A stretch of 64,000 bases of DNA from Undaria pinnatifida (Eukaryota > Sar > Phaeophyceae > Laminariales > Alariaceae), in NCBI GenBank assembly GCA_012845835.1, contig JABAKD010000006.1, positions 3,544,506-3,608,505 of the forward strand, read 5' to 3'. Shown here one piece after another: positions 23,548 through 32,519 of the stretch. How positions within the stretch are numbered: the first letter of the stretch is position 1; every line of letters begins with the position of its first letter. The notes under the pieces are model-generated. The model was not told the DNA's origin and ran no database searches. It saw only the letters and a list, made by a program, of their open reading frames with translations. Position numbers and translations under genes: made by a program.

Positions 23548-26438
23548 CTCAGTTTGTGCATGGCCGGTTTCGACATAGACCCTCGCACCCCTAATATGTC
23601 GGGATGAAGCACGTCGATTTTTCACCAACCAGGCAGATATTGCTTGCACCAAGCGCGAAGTGCCGTGAGGTGTTCGGCGAGTCGCATGTAGCGTGAACCG
23701 CATCCTCTTGATTTGGCTGCGGGGGCGGGGGCTATCTCAGAATCAGTCCTCCGAACCCCATCTAGCCCGTCGACCAGGTGGACCCATGTTTCGATGTAAA
23801 AAACGACGCCATTCCACAGCAGAGGTGTGGAGGTGTACTTTTTTTTGGCTGAGGCTCCTCACACGAGGATCTCTATATCTTTAGAGGGTGACCGTGCAAA
23901 AGTTGGATTTGGGTAGACTTGGTCGAGTGGCTTACGTTTTCTTCGCAAATGACACAGAAACCCACTGGCGATTGATAACACCAAATGCGTCATTTTTTTG
24001 CTACAATGCTTGGGTGCACTCCATCCCCTCCCTCTTTCCGTCTCTCCTTCCTTTCTTTCTCCTTAACGTCCCCCCCCCCCCCCCCCCTTCCGCCCTCCCT
24101 CCCGCCGTCTTGTCCTCCCTGCCCTAATACTCGCCATTCACACTCTTTCATGACCCCTCCCCTAGGTCCGCTGCCGTAACGCCATCATCATCAAGCAGAA
24201 CCGGTTCTCCGCACGCTTCCCTGTCCAACAGAACTATCAGCAGCAACGGGAGCAGTGGGAATGTGAGTTTGTTCAGGGGTTTCGATGGTGGTCAGGCGTT
24301 TTTATGGGGGGTTTAGGTGAGAGGGGAGTGTGGAGTCTTCTTTCTCCTCCTTCCCAGTGCTGTTTTATACCAGCCTGGGTCTAAATGCAAGATCTTTTTT
24401 TCTTCTATGAGCAATTAACCCGTGTTGGGGATTCCTCACGGACAAAAAGTGACAAGTGAAATTGACGTTTGCAGCATCCTTCACAAGAGGCTCTTTAGCC
24501 CAGACTGTCAGATTGGGTGGCGACGATTTTGCGGTCCGACTCCGGCACAAGTGCCTGTGAGACATGCGCACAGCTCGTGCTGCTGCCATGTGTGCTGCAT
24601 GCTCGCACCGGGGTAATACGAATGAACGAGCTTATGGACACATTGTTTTATCGCTGTATATATGGGTAACAAATGGGTTATTACGAAGTTTAGCCCAACC
24701 TGATTGCAATGTGGCTTGTATTCGGACCCAAGATGGAAGCTAAGTAGGGGTCTCCAGCTAAGGCGGCGGTGTGCCAGAGCAATGTGACCGCCTTATAGAG
24801 GGAACCCGCCTTGTTCGTTCCCGGTCATGAGTGCAATTCCCCACTCGCGCCAAGCGACTGTGGCCCCCTTGTATAGGGATGCCGCCTTGCTCAGACCGCC
24901 TTGTTGGGGAGCGCCTACTGGTGTAGCGTAGTACCAACAACGCGCGACCGGAGTATCGCGCGGCTCGTAAAGAGGAGTTGCGACCCTTACATCGATCGAG
25001 CTCACAGCTGACGCATTTGAAACAATCTTGTTAAATACCCTGGTAGCGTAACAACAGGTAGCAAAAATATATGTACTGGGATAGGTACACGGGTGGACCG
25101 ACGCGCCCCCCCCTCCCCTGCTACTGAACATACATATGAATATAAAAGGTGGGGGACCTCTCCCCCCGCTTGCCACAATCTGAGGGACCCCCCTGCCTCC
25201 CATGCCACAAGGTAGGGGACCTCCCCCCTCTCGACACCAAGTAAGGGAATCCCCCCCCCGCCACAAAGTGGGTGACAGCGAGGATGTCGTCGAAAAAAAC
25301 ATGATGGCCGGGGCTGAAGAAGCACTCTACCCCTACCCTATCTTAGCCTATATCCTATCCCTCTACTAACTCCGCCATAACCCCAGCCCCAACCCTGAAC
25401 ACAACCCTCCCGTAGTCCTACCGTGTCCTACTCCAAACCATATACTCTACCCTGTACACGCCTCCTCTATCCACATCTAACCCTAACCCTAACCCTAACC
25501 CTGTATCCCTACCCGAACCCTACCCCAACTCCACTTTCAGCGCTCCGGAGGGATAACGGCGGGAAAGTAGCTCCTGAAAAGCATGACGCTTGGGCTGAGC
25601 AAGATTGGGAGGGGGGAGGGGGGGGGGGGAGTACTGGTTTCATGCATGTAGTCGTTGTCGTATGACCATAGACCCTTGCATCCCGTCAATGCCGGGACGG
25701 ATGCACGTCGGGTTTTAACCCACGAGGGGGAGGGGGGGTAGGTAGAGATAACTAGCGCTACCCTAAGCTACCCTACCCTGCCCTACCCCAACCCTACGCT
25801 AACCCTACCCTAACCGTATCATATCCCTTCCCTTACTCTACCCTAACCCTACCCTATGCTGCCCTATCGCACCCTACCGTACGCTACCCTACCCTACCCT
25901 ACCCTACCCTTTCCCTACCCTACCCTACCCTTCCCCTACCCTTCCCTATCCATACCCTATCCATGCCTGCCCTAATATATAATCCTAACCCTACCTTACC
26001 CCCGCGTCCAGCTATCTGGACAGATGACGGTGAGGAAATCGTCGCTGAACAGCATGATCCTCGGCCTGTACAAGATAGGAAAGGGAAGAGGGGGGGTGAG
26101 TAAAAAGCAATAACTCTACCCTACCCTGCCCTAACCTGCCCTCCCTCCCCTATCCCTACCCTAACGCTACCCTACCCTGACTCTACCATAACCCTACCCT
26201 ACCCTACCCTACCCTACCCTACCCTACCCTACCCTACCCTACCTTACCCCACGCCCAGCTGTCTGGAGGGATGACATCGGGGAAATCATCGCTGAACAGC
26301 ATGATGCTGGGCCTCAACAAGATAGGGAAGGGGGGAGGAGGGGGGGGGGGCGGGAGCAACTGTTTGGGCCAGGCTCACACGCGACCGGCGCAGGGAGGCG
26401 TGTACATCAAAATGGACTTCGTGAGGATAGAACACTAA
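13256..26438 (+). CDS. ArfGAP-domain protein, ten-exon gene model
   Basis: Predicted GTPase-activating protein for Arf-family small GTPases, acting in vesicle traffic at membranes. Exons: 13256-13340, 17426-17546, 17849-17965, 18162-18225, 20500-20622, 21819-22282, 23037-23168, 24166-24262, 26012-26095, 26259-26438; total 1467 nt, 488 residues, and all junction phases agree. The ArfGAP domain covers about residues 60-180: zinc ligands C80, C83, C100, C103, arginine finger R108, then the GVHISKV and MGNSLANSF motifs. The tail is rich in Ser, Asn, Pro and Gly and has no other domain I recognise; the layout resembles SMAP/AGD-type ArfGAPs. Weak points: the start exon, the frame of exon 6 beside the assembly gap, and the last two exons, which are copies of each other. 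An exon could be hidden in the gap. Confidence 0.8.
13515..14660 (+). repeat. Echoes of ArfGAP exon 1
   Basis: Copies at about 13515-13558 (GATGACGATGACCATCTGCA, donor intact), 14078-14112 (donor lost), 14172-14213 (in-frame TAG, donor intact) and 14468-14515 (frame and donor lost). G-rich sequence lies between them, and a tandem array of about 47 bp, four copies, runs at 13568-13765. Confidence 0.75.
13840..14010 (-). mobile_element. Short retroposon, reverse copy, within the exon echoes
   Basis: GTTACTCATTTCATGCACAG, CCATTGACCCTCGC and ACGTCGGGTTTTCATCGACC, ending GGCGAGTCGTATGA. Without a long G tract. Confidence 0.7.
14665..15585. repeat. G-rich intron sequence with a retroposon copy
   Basis: 15245-15350 is a reverse short-retroposon copy between two G tracts (GGTACTCAGTTTGTGCATGG). 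The frame 15184-15576 runs through it and is not a gene. 15585-15645 is the GAGATCGAAGATTTTGTCGA core. Confidence 0.6.
15646..16085. repeat. TGTTG-rich and T-rich stretch
   Basis: Ends in three copies of a TTCGCTCGTCCGATGTTCTG unit (15921, 16000 and a diverged one). No gene supported. Confidence 0.5.
16090..16985 (+). repeat. GTGCCGGT-family repeat with inserted GTT-headed repeat
   Basis: Words GGCAACCGGCACTA and AATTTCACAGGCACTGTA recur; the GTT/GGT run and GTT-headed repeat occupy 16565-16870. Related to 30600-31130, 48480-48640 and 52795-53260. Confidence 0.65.
17426..17546 (+). CDS. ArfGAP gene exon 2
   Basis: Acceptor CCGTTCCGCAG, then 39 complete codons, including [13 protein letters not shown], a typical helix leading into an ArfGAP zinc finger. 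It enters in phase 1 and leaves in phase 2. The only donor that keeps phase and gives [14 protein letters not shown] is AAG|GCGAGG, a GC-type donor; there is no GT at this place. A short retroposon with a C-rich tail lies directly upstream of the acceptor. Confidence 0.75.
17849..17965 (+). CDS. ArfGAP gene exon 3: zinc finger
   Basis: Acceptor TACCGGCAG; donor CACAG|GTGGGG. Encodes [13 protein letters not shown] followed by [18 protein letters not shown]. The four cysteines have the ArfGAP spacing C-x2-C-x16-C-x2-C. The last two bases AG join the first G of the next exon to make the arginine-finger codon of the CxGxHR motif. The intron before it carries a 17-base C tract. Confidence 0.95.
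18001..18150 (+). repeat. (CCCTA)n array in ArfGAP intron
   Basis: About 28 degenerate CCCTA units directly before the exon 4 acceptor. Confidence 0.9.
18162..18225 (+). CDS. ArfGAP gene exon 4: arginine finger and core
   Basis: 64 nt encoding the second part of the catalytic motif ([17 protein letters not shown]). Its acceptor TTTTTCTGCTCCAG is directly preceded by about 150 bp of (CCCTA)n, which supplies the pyrimidine tract. Donor CAG|GTAAAC, phase 0. Near-consensus for ArfGAP families. Confidence 0.95.
18329..18672 (+). mobile_element. Inverted-repeat element with a TTAA MITE inside
   Basis: Ends CTACGACAGAGGTATA and CCTCTATCGTAGCACGCG are inverted copies. The MITE (18516-18607) sits in the element's own TTAA: AGAGGTATTAAC on the left and GGGGTTAAGCTCCC on the right. 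Uninterrupted elements read GAGGTCTTAAGCTCC at 42024 and similarly at 45212 and 36305. Confidence 0.8.
18690..18930. repeat. GGGTC/GACCC minisatellite
   Basis: Repeats of CACGGGTCGGGTCGG alternating with AGGAGGTAGCTCGAAATYTC. Similar at 29925-30000, 36665-36715, 37745-37890, 45400-45620 and 47545-47790. Confidence 0.85.
19430..20040 (+). repeat. GGT-rich array in ArfGAP intron
   Basis: About 600 bp of GGT/GTT/GTC triplets. Val/Gly frames on + and Thr/Pro/His frames on - are artefacts. Confidence 0.9.
20500..20622 (+). CDS. ArfGAP gene exon 5: end of GAP domain
   Basis: 41 codons, phase 0 at both ends, encoding MGNSLANSF and [18 protein letters not shown], the usual C-terminal part of an ArfGAP domain. 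Acceptor TATATAG follows a C-rich stretch; donor AAG|GTTAGC. The intron before it holds the 18.3-18.7 kb nested transposons and the GGT-rich array. Confidence 0.95.
21119..21618. other. Assembly gap (500 N)
   Basis: Exactly 500 undetermined bases, probably a placeholder of unknown true size, followed by (CCCG/CCCT)n at 21619-21795. An exon could be missing. Confidence 0.99.
21819..22282 (+). CDS. ArfGAP gene exon 6: Asn/Ser repeat and Ser/Pro tail
   Basis: Acceptor TTTCATTCAG, 24 bases after a long C tract and 200 bases after the assembly gap. In the frame entered from exon 5 it reads through (AAC/AGC)n as an Asn/Ser run, then [18 protein letters not shown] and a Ser/Pro/Thr-rich stretch; the donor GG|GTATGG gives phase 2, as exon 7 requires. 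The first 15 codons, however, look right only in the neighbouring frame ([12 protein letters not shown], the expected ArfGAP end). An indel in the CAA/CAG run is therefore likely. Confidence 0.7.
22690..22980. repeat. Short-retroposon fragments and C tract
   Basis: 22690-22760 reverse copy (CATGCATGACTGTAATCTTC); 22920-22975 TGTACTCATTCATTGCACAA followed by a C tract ahead of exon 7. Confidence 0.55.
23037..23168 (+). CDS. ArfGAP gene exon 7
   Basis: Acceptor CCCCTACAG after a CCA/CCG-rich tract. Encodes [17 protein letters not shown] followed by [14 protein letters not shown] with strong GC-ending codon use. Donor CG|GTGAGA, phase 2. No family domain recognised; tail region of the ArfGAP protein. 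Confidence 0.8.
23285..23700 (+). mobile_element. CTACGRTAGCCCCCC MITE joined to a reverse short retroposon
   Basis: 23288-23520: TACAGTAGCCCCCCCC, ACGAAATCGCCGGTTTCGAA, GTCGAGCAGCCACGAAACGT. At the G tract it joins GTTACTCAGTTTGTGCATGG (23546) and on to GGCGAGTCGCATG. Confidence 0.65.
24166..24262 (+). CDS. ArfGAP gene exon 8
   Basis: Acceptor CTCCCCTAG, donor AAT|GTGAGT. One base completes the split Arg codon, then 32 codons of Ser/Thr/Asn-rich sequence ([19 protein letters not shown]). Preceded by C-rich sequence at 24000-24130. Fits as a linker in the tail. Confidence 0.75.
24733..25020 (-). repeat. AAGGCGGTC-family repeat, reverse copy
   Basis: GACCGCCTTATAGAGGGAAC, CTCGCGCCAAGCGACTG and GACCGCCTTGTTGGGGA. 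Then a CGATCGAGCTCACAGCTGA core at 24940-25015. Confidence 0.7.
25258..25620 (+). pseudogene. Decayed copies of ArfGAP exon 9/10
   Basis: The older copy near 25268-25322 keeps ATGTCGTCG and AACATGATGGCCGGGGCTGA. The second, from 25541 after acceptor CACTTTCAG, keeps CGGGAAAGTAGCTCCTGAAA, with an in-frame TAG at 25568-25570. CCCTAA-type repeats lie between them (25475-25510). Confidence 0.7.
25608..25740 (-). mobile_element. Short retroposon between G tracts
   Basis: GAGTACTGGTTTCATGCATG, CCATAGACCCTTGCATCCC, CACGTCGGGTTTTAACC. Confidence 0.7.
25742..26250 (+). repeat. (CCCTA)n arrays around the duplicated exon
   Basis: 25742-25990 and 26105-26250 are degenerate CCCTA/CCCTAA arrays, each ending just before an acceptor. 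Confidence 0.85.
26012..26095 (+). CDS. ArfGAP gene exon 9 (duplicated exon, copy A)
   Basis: 28 codons, phase 0 at both ends, acceptor CGCGTCCAG and a strong donor GGG|GTGAGT. Encodes [20 protein letters not shown], a short amphipathic basic/hydrophobic segment. It is closely similar to exon 10, and older copies lie at 25541 and 25258. Because it is symmetric it can be included or skipped without a frame change. Confidence 0.5.
26259..26438 (+). CDS. ArfGAP gene exon 10, terminal (duplicated exon, copy B)
   Basis: Acceptor CACGCCCAG after (CCCTA)n. Encodes [20 protein letters not shown], a glycine run from a G tract, and then a short tail to TAA at 26436-26438. A GTGAGG at 26421 could be a donor, and exon-like repeats follow at 26762, so the true 3' end is not certain. 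Confidence 0.5.
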   Translation: MSGGMTSGKSSLNSMMLGLNKIGKGGGGGGGGSNCLGQAHTRPAQGGVYIKMDFVRIEH

Positions 26439-26539
26439 TGTGTATCGTCGTCTGAGCTATGCTGCCGTACGGTGCTATGCTATCGTATGCGGTGTGGTAG
26501 GATGCCGCGTGGTAAAGCATGGTGTGGTGCGAGGTGCGG

Positions 26540-27380
26540 CGCGCTACGCTACGAACAGCGGCAACGATGGTGGGGGAGGGGAGGGGAGGGGAGGGGAAAT
26601 GAGGGGAGGGGAGAGGAGGGGAAGGGAGGGGGGGGGGTGGAGAGAGCGAGAGAGTGGAGGAGGGCCGGGGGGAGGAGAGGGAAGCCGAAGGAGGAGAGAG
26701 AGGAGGGCAGAAAGCAGCGGGATCAGTAGCACCGCACTACGCAAGAAATGTTCTATTCCTTTCGCCGATTTGTTTTCTAGGACAACTCCGCTTCAAGTTT
26801 GGGGCGCACGCCACGCAGGCGTTATGCGTGCTGCGGGCGGGGACGGCGGGGGACGCGGGGAGGTGGTTGGGTGTGAGGAGGTGGGGTGGAGGACTCGATT
26901 AGCTGGTCATACCGCGTGGCTCAGGAAATAACATGTTCCTCTTGTGGGTTCGTTTCCTAGGACAGGATGGCTTCAAGGTTTCAACGCACGGCGGCAGTAC
27001 TTGTCTGATGGGGAGAGAAGGGCGGGGGGCGGAGGGCGAGAGCGGGAGGGGATGAAGGGAAGGAAGGCGGGCGGGACGGAACGGGGAGTCGACGGAGCTT
27101 GGCGGGATCCATTAACCAACGACACCACGCACCTCATGAAGGATCTCTTTTCGTTATTTCGTCTTTTCGGCAAAAAACACAGTTTCAATGTTGGGGAGCA
27201 CGGAGGCATTACGCTTGTGGAGGGGAGGGGAGGGGAGGGGAAGGCGGGGGGCGGGGGAGGTGCGACGGAACTTGACGGGATTGCTGAGCCCGTGATACTG
27301 CGCGGGAAACATGAGCTAAGTTGGGTTTTGCCCTTTTTCAGCGTGCCTTTTGGTATGTGCTCTTTGGCTTGAGGTTTCTC
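26540..27380 (+). repeat. GGGGA-rich sequence with a triplicated exon-like module
   Basis: Three similar modules: from 26762 after TTTTCTAG, from 26962 after GTTTCCTAG, and near 27170-27220. They share a TTCAARKTTTSRRCGCACGS core followed by GGCGTTAYGC-like sequence. The frame is kept in none of them jointly. Function unknown. Confidence 0.5.
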
Positions 27381-27399
27381 GACGTAGTAATTGGCATGC

Positions 27400-28800
27400 T
27401 TTTTGGCGTGTGCTATTCTAGCGTGCCGTTGGCGTGTTTTTGGCGTGCTTCTAGGGTCCTTCGAGCGTGCTTCTAACGTGCGTCTAGCGTGCTCTCAAGG
27501 GTGCATCTATCGATAGCGTGTTTTTAGCGTGCTTCCAGCGTGCCTCAAAGATGCGTATTCTAACATGCTCCTGATGTTCTTGCAGCTTGCATCTACAGTA
27601 AGGGCCCCCAATAAGGCGGTCTGGGTATCCCTATATAAGGCGGTCTGAGTATCCCTATATAAGGCAGTCTGAGCATCCCTATATAAGGCGGCCTGAGTAT
27701 CCCTATATAAGGCAGTCTGAGCATCCCCATCTAAGGCGGTTTGAGTATCCCTATATAAGGCGGTCTGAGTATCCCTATATAAGGCGGTCTGAGTATCCCA
27801 ATATAAGGCGGTCTGAGTATCCTTATACTAGGCGGTCCAAGTATCCCTATATAAGGCAGTCGGAGCATCCCTATATAAGGCGATCTGAGTATCCCTATAT
27901 AAGGCGGTCTGATTATCCCAATATAAGGCGGTCTGAGTATCCCTATATAAGACGGTCAAAATGTCTTGGCGCGACTGAAGAATTGCACTCATATCCCGGA
28001 ACGAATAAGGCGGCTTCCCCCTGTAAGGCGGTCATTTTGCTCTCGCACACGGCCGCCTCACTGGGAAACCCCGACTGTAGCGTGCCATTAAGGTGATTTT
28101 AGCACGTTTTTAGCGTGCTTCTTACGTGCTTATATCATGCATCTAGCGTGCTTTTTGTGTGCTTTTAGCGTGCTTGAAATCATCCTGCTTTTTCGCGCGC
28201 TTTTTGTGTGCTCCTAGCATGCCGCTACGTAGCGCTCTTCCGGGGTGCTCCTGGCGTGTTCCTAGCTTGTATCTGGAGTGCGTTTGGCGTGCTTCTAGCT
28301 CGCATGTAGCGTGCTTTTAGCACACTTCAAGCTTTCATCTAGCGTGCTTTCGGCCTCCCTTTAGCGTGCCCTAAGTGTGCTTTTAGCACGCTTTTAGCGT
28401 TCTTCTAACATGCTTCTAGCACGCCTTTGACGTTCCTGTAGGACGCTTCTAGCGTGCTCCTAGCGCGTTTCTAGCTTGCAAGTAGCGTGCAAGTAGCCTG
28501 CTTTAAGCGTGCTGCAGCCGTGCGTTTTAGCCATGCTTCTACCACACTTCTATCTTGCGTCTGGCGTGCGTTTAGTATGCTTTTTGCGTGCTTTTAGTGT
28601 GCTTGTAAGGTGCATTTGGCTTGTCTTTGGCGTGCTCCTGGCGTGTTTCTAGCGTGTTCTAGGGTGGCATCTAGATCGCTTGTAGTGTGCTTCGAGAGCG
28701 TCTCGAGCGCGCCTCTAGCGTGCTTGTAGCCCGCTTTCAGCTTGGCGCCTAGAACGCTTCTAGCGTGCTTCTAGCGTGTTTCTAGCGAAGCAACGCCGTT
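27400..28800 (+). repeat. TAGCGTGCTTC array enclosing an AAGGCGGTCTGAG array
   Basis: 27400-27600 and 28080-28800 have roughly 11-12 bp TAGCGTGCTTY units. 27605-27960 holds about fourteen 24-25 bp units (GGCGGTCTGAGTATCCCTAT), ending in GCTTGGCGCGACTG-like sequence. Confidence 0.85.
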
Positions 28801-28939
28801 TTTAGCTCGAACGCTCCACGCTGCAGGTTAGCAGTAACTGTAAGAGTAGCAGTATGAGTAGCGGTAGCAGTACTAGTGGTGGTGGGGCGGGGGTCCGTGG
28901 TTGAAATGAACGTTAAAACTTAATCATAAAGCCCTGGAT

Positions 28940-29385
28940 ATGAACACGTTAGCTTGGCTTGGCTTGGCTTGTGTTGGCTTGGTTTTGAATGAGATAGGCT
29001 TGGCTTCGCATGGCTGAGGCTTGAGGATTGGCTTGGCTTTGCTGGGGTGTTTTTTTTGGGTTGAATAGGCCTGGTTTGGTTTGGTTTGGCTTGGTTTGGC
29101 TTGGCTTGGATGGCGTTGCATGAGGTTTGCGAGGCTGGGGTTGGTTTGGGCTATGGTGGGCTTGGCGAGGCGGGGGTAGGCCTGAGTTAGCTCGGCTTAG
29201 CTTGGCTCTTGGTTTGGTTTTCCTTGGTCTGACTTGGCTGGGCTGGGGTAGGCTTGGCCGGGCTGCGTATGAGTTTGCTTGGCTTGGCTTTGACTATGCA
29301 TGGCTTGGCTAGGCTATAGGCCGGCTTGGAGGCCGAGCTTGACTAAGCTATACAGACCGGGCCTGACTAGGCTTAGGTGGGCTGT
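28940..29385 (+). repeat. GGCTTG array
   Basis: Loose GGCTTGGCTTGGTTTGGC units. 29386-29920 shows no gene; 29880-29894 is a G tract. Confidence 0.85.
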
Positions 29386-30199
29386 CAGTATCGTTTCGAT
29401 ATATCTCTATACGATAATCGTTTTCTTTTTGCGTCTCGCGTCTGTTTGTCTAATACACAGTGCCGGTTAGAGCGGTCGGTGTTGTCGCCGGTGAGATGTT
29501 TATTTCCTTTTATTCCCATGGACGTTTTTTTTTCGTTGCCCGAATTATAAGAGGGAAAAAGGAAAGGCCGGAACACCCATATCCCGACGGCACCCAAAAC
29601 AAAAGGTTGTGAAATGTTTCAGCATCTTTGGAGGTGGAGAGCAGGAGGGGGAGTAGCAGGGACAAGAGCGGGGGGCGGGGGCTAGGATGACGCGGGTGAG
29701 AACATAATATGATGAGGTTAGAAGTAAGGGTCATGCTTGGGGTCTGGGTCACGCTGGAATGGGGGGTGTTGAAGTGCATTGGTTTTCGGTCCCGCCACCC
29801 ACCTGCATGTAACATCGTCGGCTTGTGTACATTATGGGCCCTATTAGGGCTCACGGTTCCTCTAGGAAACGGTGGAGGGGGGGGGGGGGGGGGGTCATGG
29901 ATTTCCACGCGTCCTGAGGCGACCCGCGGTTCGGATCCGGAGGTTTTGAAAGTCTCGCGGGTCGGGTCGGGTCGGGTCGGGTCGGGTCACCCTGACCTGA
30001 TCAACCCATGAACAGTGAACCTCCCCGTGAAAATCTCTGCTGGTTGTTCTCCTCCAGGGCAAACGTGGCTCTATCGTGTGTGTGTGGGGGGGCTGTTTGC
30101 CTGTCAGGGTGCACATGCCTGTAGGAGAGGTGGAGGGGGTGGCGTTTCTCTCTTAGGAGTGCACGTGTCTCTAGCAGAGGTAGGGTGGGGGCTTTGTTT

Positions 30200-30440
30200 T
30201 TTTTTGGTAGCGCTGTGATTGGCTGCTTCGTTTTGGTCACGCTGTGACTGGCTGATTCGTTGTGATCGCGCTGTGGTTGGTTGCTTCATTTTGGTCGCGC
30301 TGTATTTGATTGGTTCATCCGCTCTGGTCGCGCTGTGACTGATTGATTCATTGAGGTCTCGTTGTGATTGGTATATATATTCTGGTCGCGCTGTGATTGG
30401 TTGCTTTATTTTGATCGCGCTGTTGTTGCTCAGGCGCTTT
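30200..30440 (+). repeat. Tandem array, unit about 30 bp
   Basis: GGTCGCGCTGTGATTGGTTG with CTTCATTTT, about eight copies. The long - strand frame 31087-30104 translates this and the next array. Confidence 0.85.
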
Positions 30441-30599
30441 TGATTTTTGTTTAATCTATAGTCGGGTTGGACACTGCTGTTTTTGCGCACATCTATCGCT
30501 TGAGATAGCGATGCATGTCGCTGCAGCAGCAGCTTTGCTAAATATGTGGTTTTGCGCAACTTCTGCAACGCAATTGCTAGTGGTCCCTCCACAATACCG

Positions 30600-31130
30600 G
30601 TTGCAAATTCTGCAATACAATTACAGTGGTCATGCGTCCCTCTATAGTGCCGGTTGCCCGCTATAGTGCGTGTGAAATCGCTTGGCACAGATGGGAACAA
30701 CCAGTCCTGGCAATAAGCGGAGTAGTGCCGGTTGCCACTAGAGTGCCGGTAGCCGCTGTAGGTTGCCCCTATACTGCCGGTTGCCACTAGAGTGCCGGTT
30801 GCCGCTAGAGTGCAGCTTGCCGCTAGAGTGCCGGTTGCCGCTAGAGTGCCGGTTGCCGCTAAAGTGCCGGTTGCGGCTATAGTGCAGGTTGCCCCTATAG
30901 TGCCGGTTTCCGCTAGAGTGCCGGTTGCCGCTATAGTGCCGGTTGCGGCTATAGTGCCGGTTTCCGCTATATAGTGTCGGTTGCCGCCAGAGTGCGGGTT
31001 GCCGCTGTAGTGCAGGTTGCCGCTATGGTGCCGGTTACCGATATAGTGCAGGTTGCCGATATAGTGCCGGTGTTTCCGGGTTGACACCTACCGGCACTAG
31101 AGCTACAACGCCGGCACTACTGTACACCAA
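30600..31130 (+). repeat. GTGCCGGTTGCCGCTATA array
   Basis: About twenty 18-bp units, preceded by GTGAAATCGCTTGGCACAGA at 30668. Confidence 0.9.
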
Positions 31131-31135
31131 ACCGA

Positions 31136-31960
31136 CTACATTCTGTATGTATGATGTATGGAGGTGGAGCGGAGGGAAACGATGAGAGGGGGGGGGGGAG
31201 ATGAGAGGGGTGTATGATAGTTTACCGCAATCAGTTCGTGCTGGGGGAAAGTGTACTCTTTTAAGCCCTTTAGAGCCGCCTTAGCGCTTTTGAGGACGAA
31301 AACTACATGGACTTTGTGTGGAATTTTTTTTTCGTGCAGTTCTATAAGGATTAAGTCAGCCCTGCGGCAACCCCTCCCAAAAGGGGCATGGGTGCGTCGG
31401 CAAGCTAGTTGTGTTGCGTCCGCTAAAAGAGGCATCTGCGAGGGATGGGGTAGGGGACCCACTCGGGAGGGGGGAGGGGGGGGGGGGGGGTCTACGCGAC
31501 CAGCGCGTCCCGCGTGTTTGTATTGATTTAGTTATATGACGGTAGTGTTTTGGCGTTTTTGTTTTGTTTCTTTTGCATGGTGACCAGTAGGTCTGTTTTT
31601 GCCGTATATTTGTTTTGCCGGAAATGACGTTCGTTGTGTGCGTGTTTTGTGTACCTCTTTGATCATAAAATGTAGGGGACAATGGGATACATGCCGAAAA
31701 AGGTACTAATATGTACCTTATATACGTCACATTTGGATATGCCGAAAAAAGGTGCGACTGCCCCTTATAAATACGATCAGACTGGTGTTTTGTGTGTGTG
31801 TTTTTTTGTTTCTTGGGCATAGCGGGACTATCATGTTGTCATTGTTTTTGTGCGACCACATCTCGTTATTCTGTTGTGCGTCAACATTGAATGCTCTATG
31901 TATCAACCAATCGCGGGCAAGATAGTGATGGCACTACCAGGTATATTGTGTTTTTGAGGA
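31136..31960. other. No gene recognised
   Basis: Has a G tract at 31468-31490 and two near-identical AGGTRCGACT/AGGTACTAAT words after GATATGCCGAAAA. No coding support. Confidence 0.4.
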
Positions 31961-31964
31961 CGCT

Positions 31965-32325
31965 GCTGCTGATGCTGCTGCTTAACGCGTTACTCTGCTG
32001 CTCGAAAGGGTTGCTCTTCTATAGCAGTGATTGCTGGGGCTACTGCGTATTTAGGCGATGACTGTTGTGCTTGCTTTGCTCGCGTTCGTGCTATAGCTGG
32101 CTTGCTTTGTTGGTTTGTTTGCTTGCTTGCTTGCTGGCTTGCTTGCTCGTTTGCTTGCTGGCTTGCTCCGCTTGCTTGCTTGCTGGCTTGCTCACTCGCT
32201 TGCTTGCTCCGCTTGCTTGCCAAGCCATGCTTACTTTCCTGCCAGCTCGCTCGCTTGCTCGTTTGCTCTCTCGCTCGCTTGCTGAGTTTACATTGTTTAT
32301 TCCGTTGGTTGGTTGGTTGATACAT
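31965..32325 (+). repeat. GCTTGCTT array
   Basis: GCTTGCTTGCTGGCTTGCTC-type sequence, with a Cys/Leu/Ala frame as artefact. Confidence 0.85.
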
Positions 32326-32519
32326 TTCGTTTTATGCCTCCAATCCTTGTGTGCTTTGCGGTTTCTTTTTTTTTTTGTCCGGCGATCCAGCACCCACCAG
32401 ACTATCAATAGTAGATAGTAAAACAGCCCTCCCCCAAACATAAATATGGATGTCAACGGGGAGTGGGAGATGGGCAGAAGAGGGTCTACAGGGTAACCGA
32501 CTGCTTTTGTTCTTGGCAT

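Noticed and set aside
27600-27990. CRISPR-like array of ~24-bp units
   Set aside because: Units are contiguous without unique spacers and diverge freely; a tandem satellite in a eukaryotic genome.
29100-29300. Trp/Leu-rich frame and its reverse
   Set aside because: Translation of the GGCTTG array.
30104-31087. 327-codon minus-strand frame
   Set aside because: It is made of the 18-bp and 30-bp tandem units; the protein is a periodic artefact.
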